A DNA stretch of 20,723 bases, taken from Pelargonium cotyledonis (lineage: Eukaryota > Streptophyta > Magnoliopsida > Geraniales > Geraniaceae). The notes beneath the pieces were generated by a model. It ran no database searches, was not told the origin of the DNA, and saw only the letters and a list, made by a program, of their open reading frames with translations. Positions within the stretch are counted from its first letter, which is position 1, and the number at the start of each line of letters is the position of its first letter. Where the stretch lies: the NCBI GenBank assembly GCA_036897625.1, contig JAYMTA010001295.1, positions 1-20,723 on the forward strand. The letters run 5' to 3'. The position numbers were made by a program, and so were the translations under genes. Shown here piece after piece: positions 19,690 through 20,723 of the stretch.

Positions 19690-20140
19690 GCTTACCATGT
19701 TTGTGTATACTATGTTGTTTTTGTGTTATTGGTTGCATGTTTTGAGGATGAGCAAATTCTAGCAATTGATCATTCTTCGAGTTTTGTGTGGTAGTTGTTA
19801 CTTGCGTGTTTTCTGTGTAACATTCATTACTTGTGTATCTCTGCGTAACATTTAACATTATGGACTTTCCACATAACATTTGTTGTTTGCGCATCATCAG
19901 TTCAACATCTTGAGGATGAGCAATATTGGGGGCATTGACAATCCTCAGGTTCCTCCATAACATTCATTGGTTACACATTTTCAGTTAAACATCTTGAGGA
20001 TGAGCAACGTCTAATATTACCTATCCTCGGGATGCCACGCAACATTCGTTCCTTGCATGTCTTCTTATAAACATCCCAAGGATGAGCAACAACTAGCATT
20101 GACTATCCTTGAGGTGTTGCGAAACATTCGTTGCTTGCAG
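19690..20140. repeat. Tandem repeat array, about 84-bp period
   Basis: The motif (CTTGAGGATGAGCAA) recurs at 19742, 19910, 19994 and 20076, with spacings of 168, 84 and 82-83, i.e. multiples of about 84. A degenerate unit fills the 168-bp gap. Each unit also carries a (C/A)(G/A)(T/C)AACATT(C/T)(G/A)TT motif followed by TTGC or TTAC. About five units are recognisable. An open frame on the minus strand over part of the array is a by-product of the repeats. Confidence 0.8.
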
Positions 20141-20723
20141 GATCGGTTACCCTCTAGTGACAAAGTTAGTTTTAGTCCATGACTTTTTGCCCTTTTTAGC
20201 ACTCCTATTTGATGATTCTTTGGCTAATACTACTATTTGCATATGAAATTAGTTATCCAATAACATTAAAACTAATTTTGCCTTTAAAAAACATCATTTT
20301 ATCACTGGTACGACGATATGAATTGTTAATGTTGTACAAATTACGGAGACTCTTCTAGAAATTATGCAGACTCATGATGAAGTGAAAATTTTATATGCGC
20401 ATTGGTCATTCTCATGATTTATTAAAATTACAACAACAATGACAATGGCTTTCTAAGGAAGAAGACAATCTCATATTCAAGATTTTAAGAAAAAATACAT
20501 ATTTTAAGTCATGCGTTGTACACAATTTAATAAACATATATTTGAATGGATTGTATTTTCGGTCAATAGAGGAAGATTCAATTGTGACGTACACATATAA
20601 TGGAGGTATTAGTGATAACTTTACTCTTAAAATCTATATCTTGAACTTGATACTTGAAAATTAAAGCTAAAAGGTTAAGTCCTCAAATCTATATGCCCAA
20701 CACCTTAGTGTGTGTGTATATAT
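20141..20723. other. Gene-free AT-rich end of window
   Basis: No coding region or mobile element could be supported. The last bases contain ATGCCCAACACC and a GTGTGTGTATATAT run at the window edge. Confidence 0.4.

Noticed and set aside
19643..19963. 106-codon minus-strand open frame
   Set aside because: It overlaps the 84-bp tandem repeats and its protein mirrors the repeat units.
20691..20723. Possible Copia LTR end (TGTTGGGCAT on the minus strand)
   Set aside because: Only a few bases match a common LTR start; no primer-binding site, polypurine tract or second LTR can be seen in the window.
1..20723. CRISPR arrays, bacterial operons, riboswitches, Shine-Dalgarno sites
   Set aside because: The window is plant nuclear DNA; the tandem repeats seen are adjacent or nested without unique spacers.

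Overview
The window reads as nuclear DNA of a flowering plant, most likely a eudicot. It is AT-rich. Its coding parts are broken by introns with ordinary GT...AG borders, start codons lie in plant-type context (AAAATGGC, TCAATGGCC), and the encoded proteins match plant families. The species cannot be fixed from the sequence.

Three genes can be supported. (1) On the minus strand, from 7576 down to 2868, is a six-exon gene for a 247-residue plastid-type DUF1997 protein. (2) On the plus strand, from 9851 to 15842, is an eight-exon gene for a triple-KH RNA-binding protein of the Arabidopsis BTR1 type (335 residues in the family-like model). (3) On the minus strand, from 16946 to 16350, is an intronless gene for a secreted glycine-rich protein. 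Genes 1 and 2 are divergent, about 2.3 kb apart start to start. From memory, their Arabidopsis relatives AT5G04440 (DUF1997) and AT5G04430 (BTR1) are also neighbours, so the pair looks like conserved microsynteny. Genes 2 and 3 converge tail to tail, about 0.5 kb apart.

Layout: 1-2867 holds no gene, only simple repeats, a short telomere-like tract and a small retroposon-like insert with a 10-bp target duplication. 2868-7576 is the DUF1997 gene; its last intron (3 kb) is inflated by a hAT-like non-autonomous transposon and three tandem duplications. 7577-9850 is the divergent intergenic region, with a decayed retrotransposon RNase H fragment. 9851-15842 is the KH gene; its fifth intron carries a tandem duplication of about 370 bp. 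16350-17040 is the glycine-rich protein gene with its TATA box. 17041-20723 is gene-free, with a SINE-like element, hairpin-bearing repeats and an 84-bp tandem repeat array.

The point most worth checking is the last splice junction of the KH gene. The 3' splice site that would keep the third KH domain in frame reads GG instead of AG, and the nearest usable AG, 4 nt downstream, truncates the protein. No wholly new biological system was seen. The three genes show no sign of acting in one pathway.
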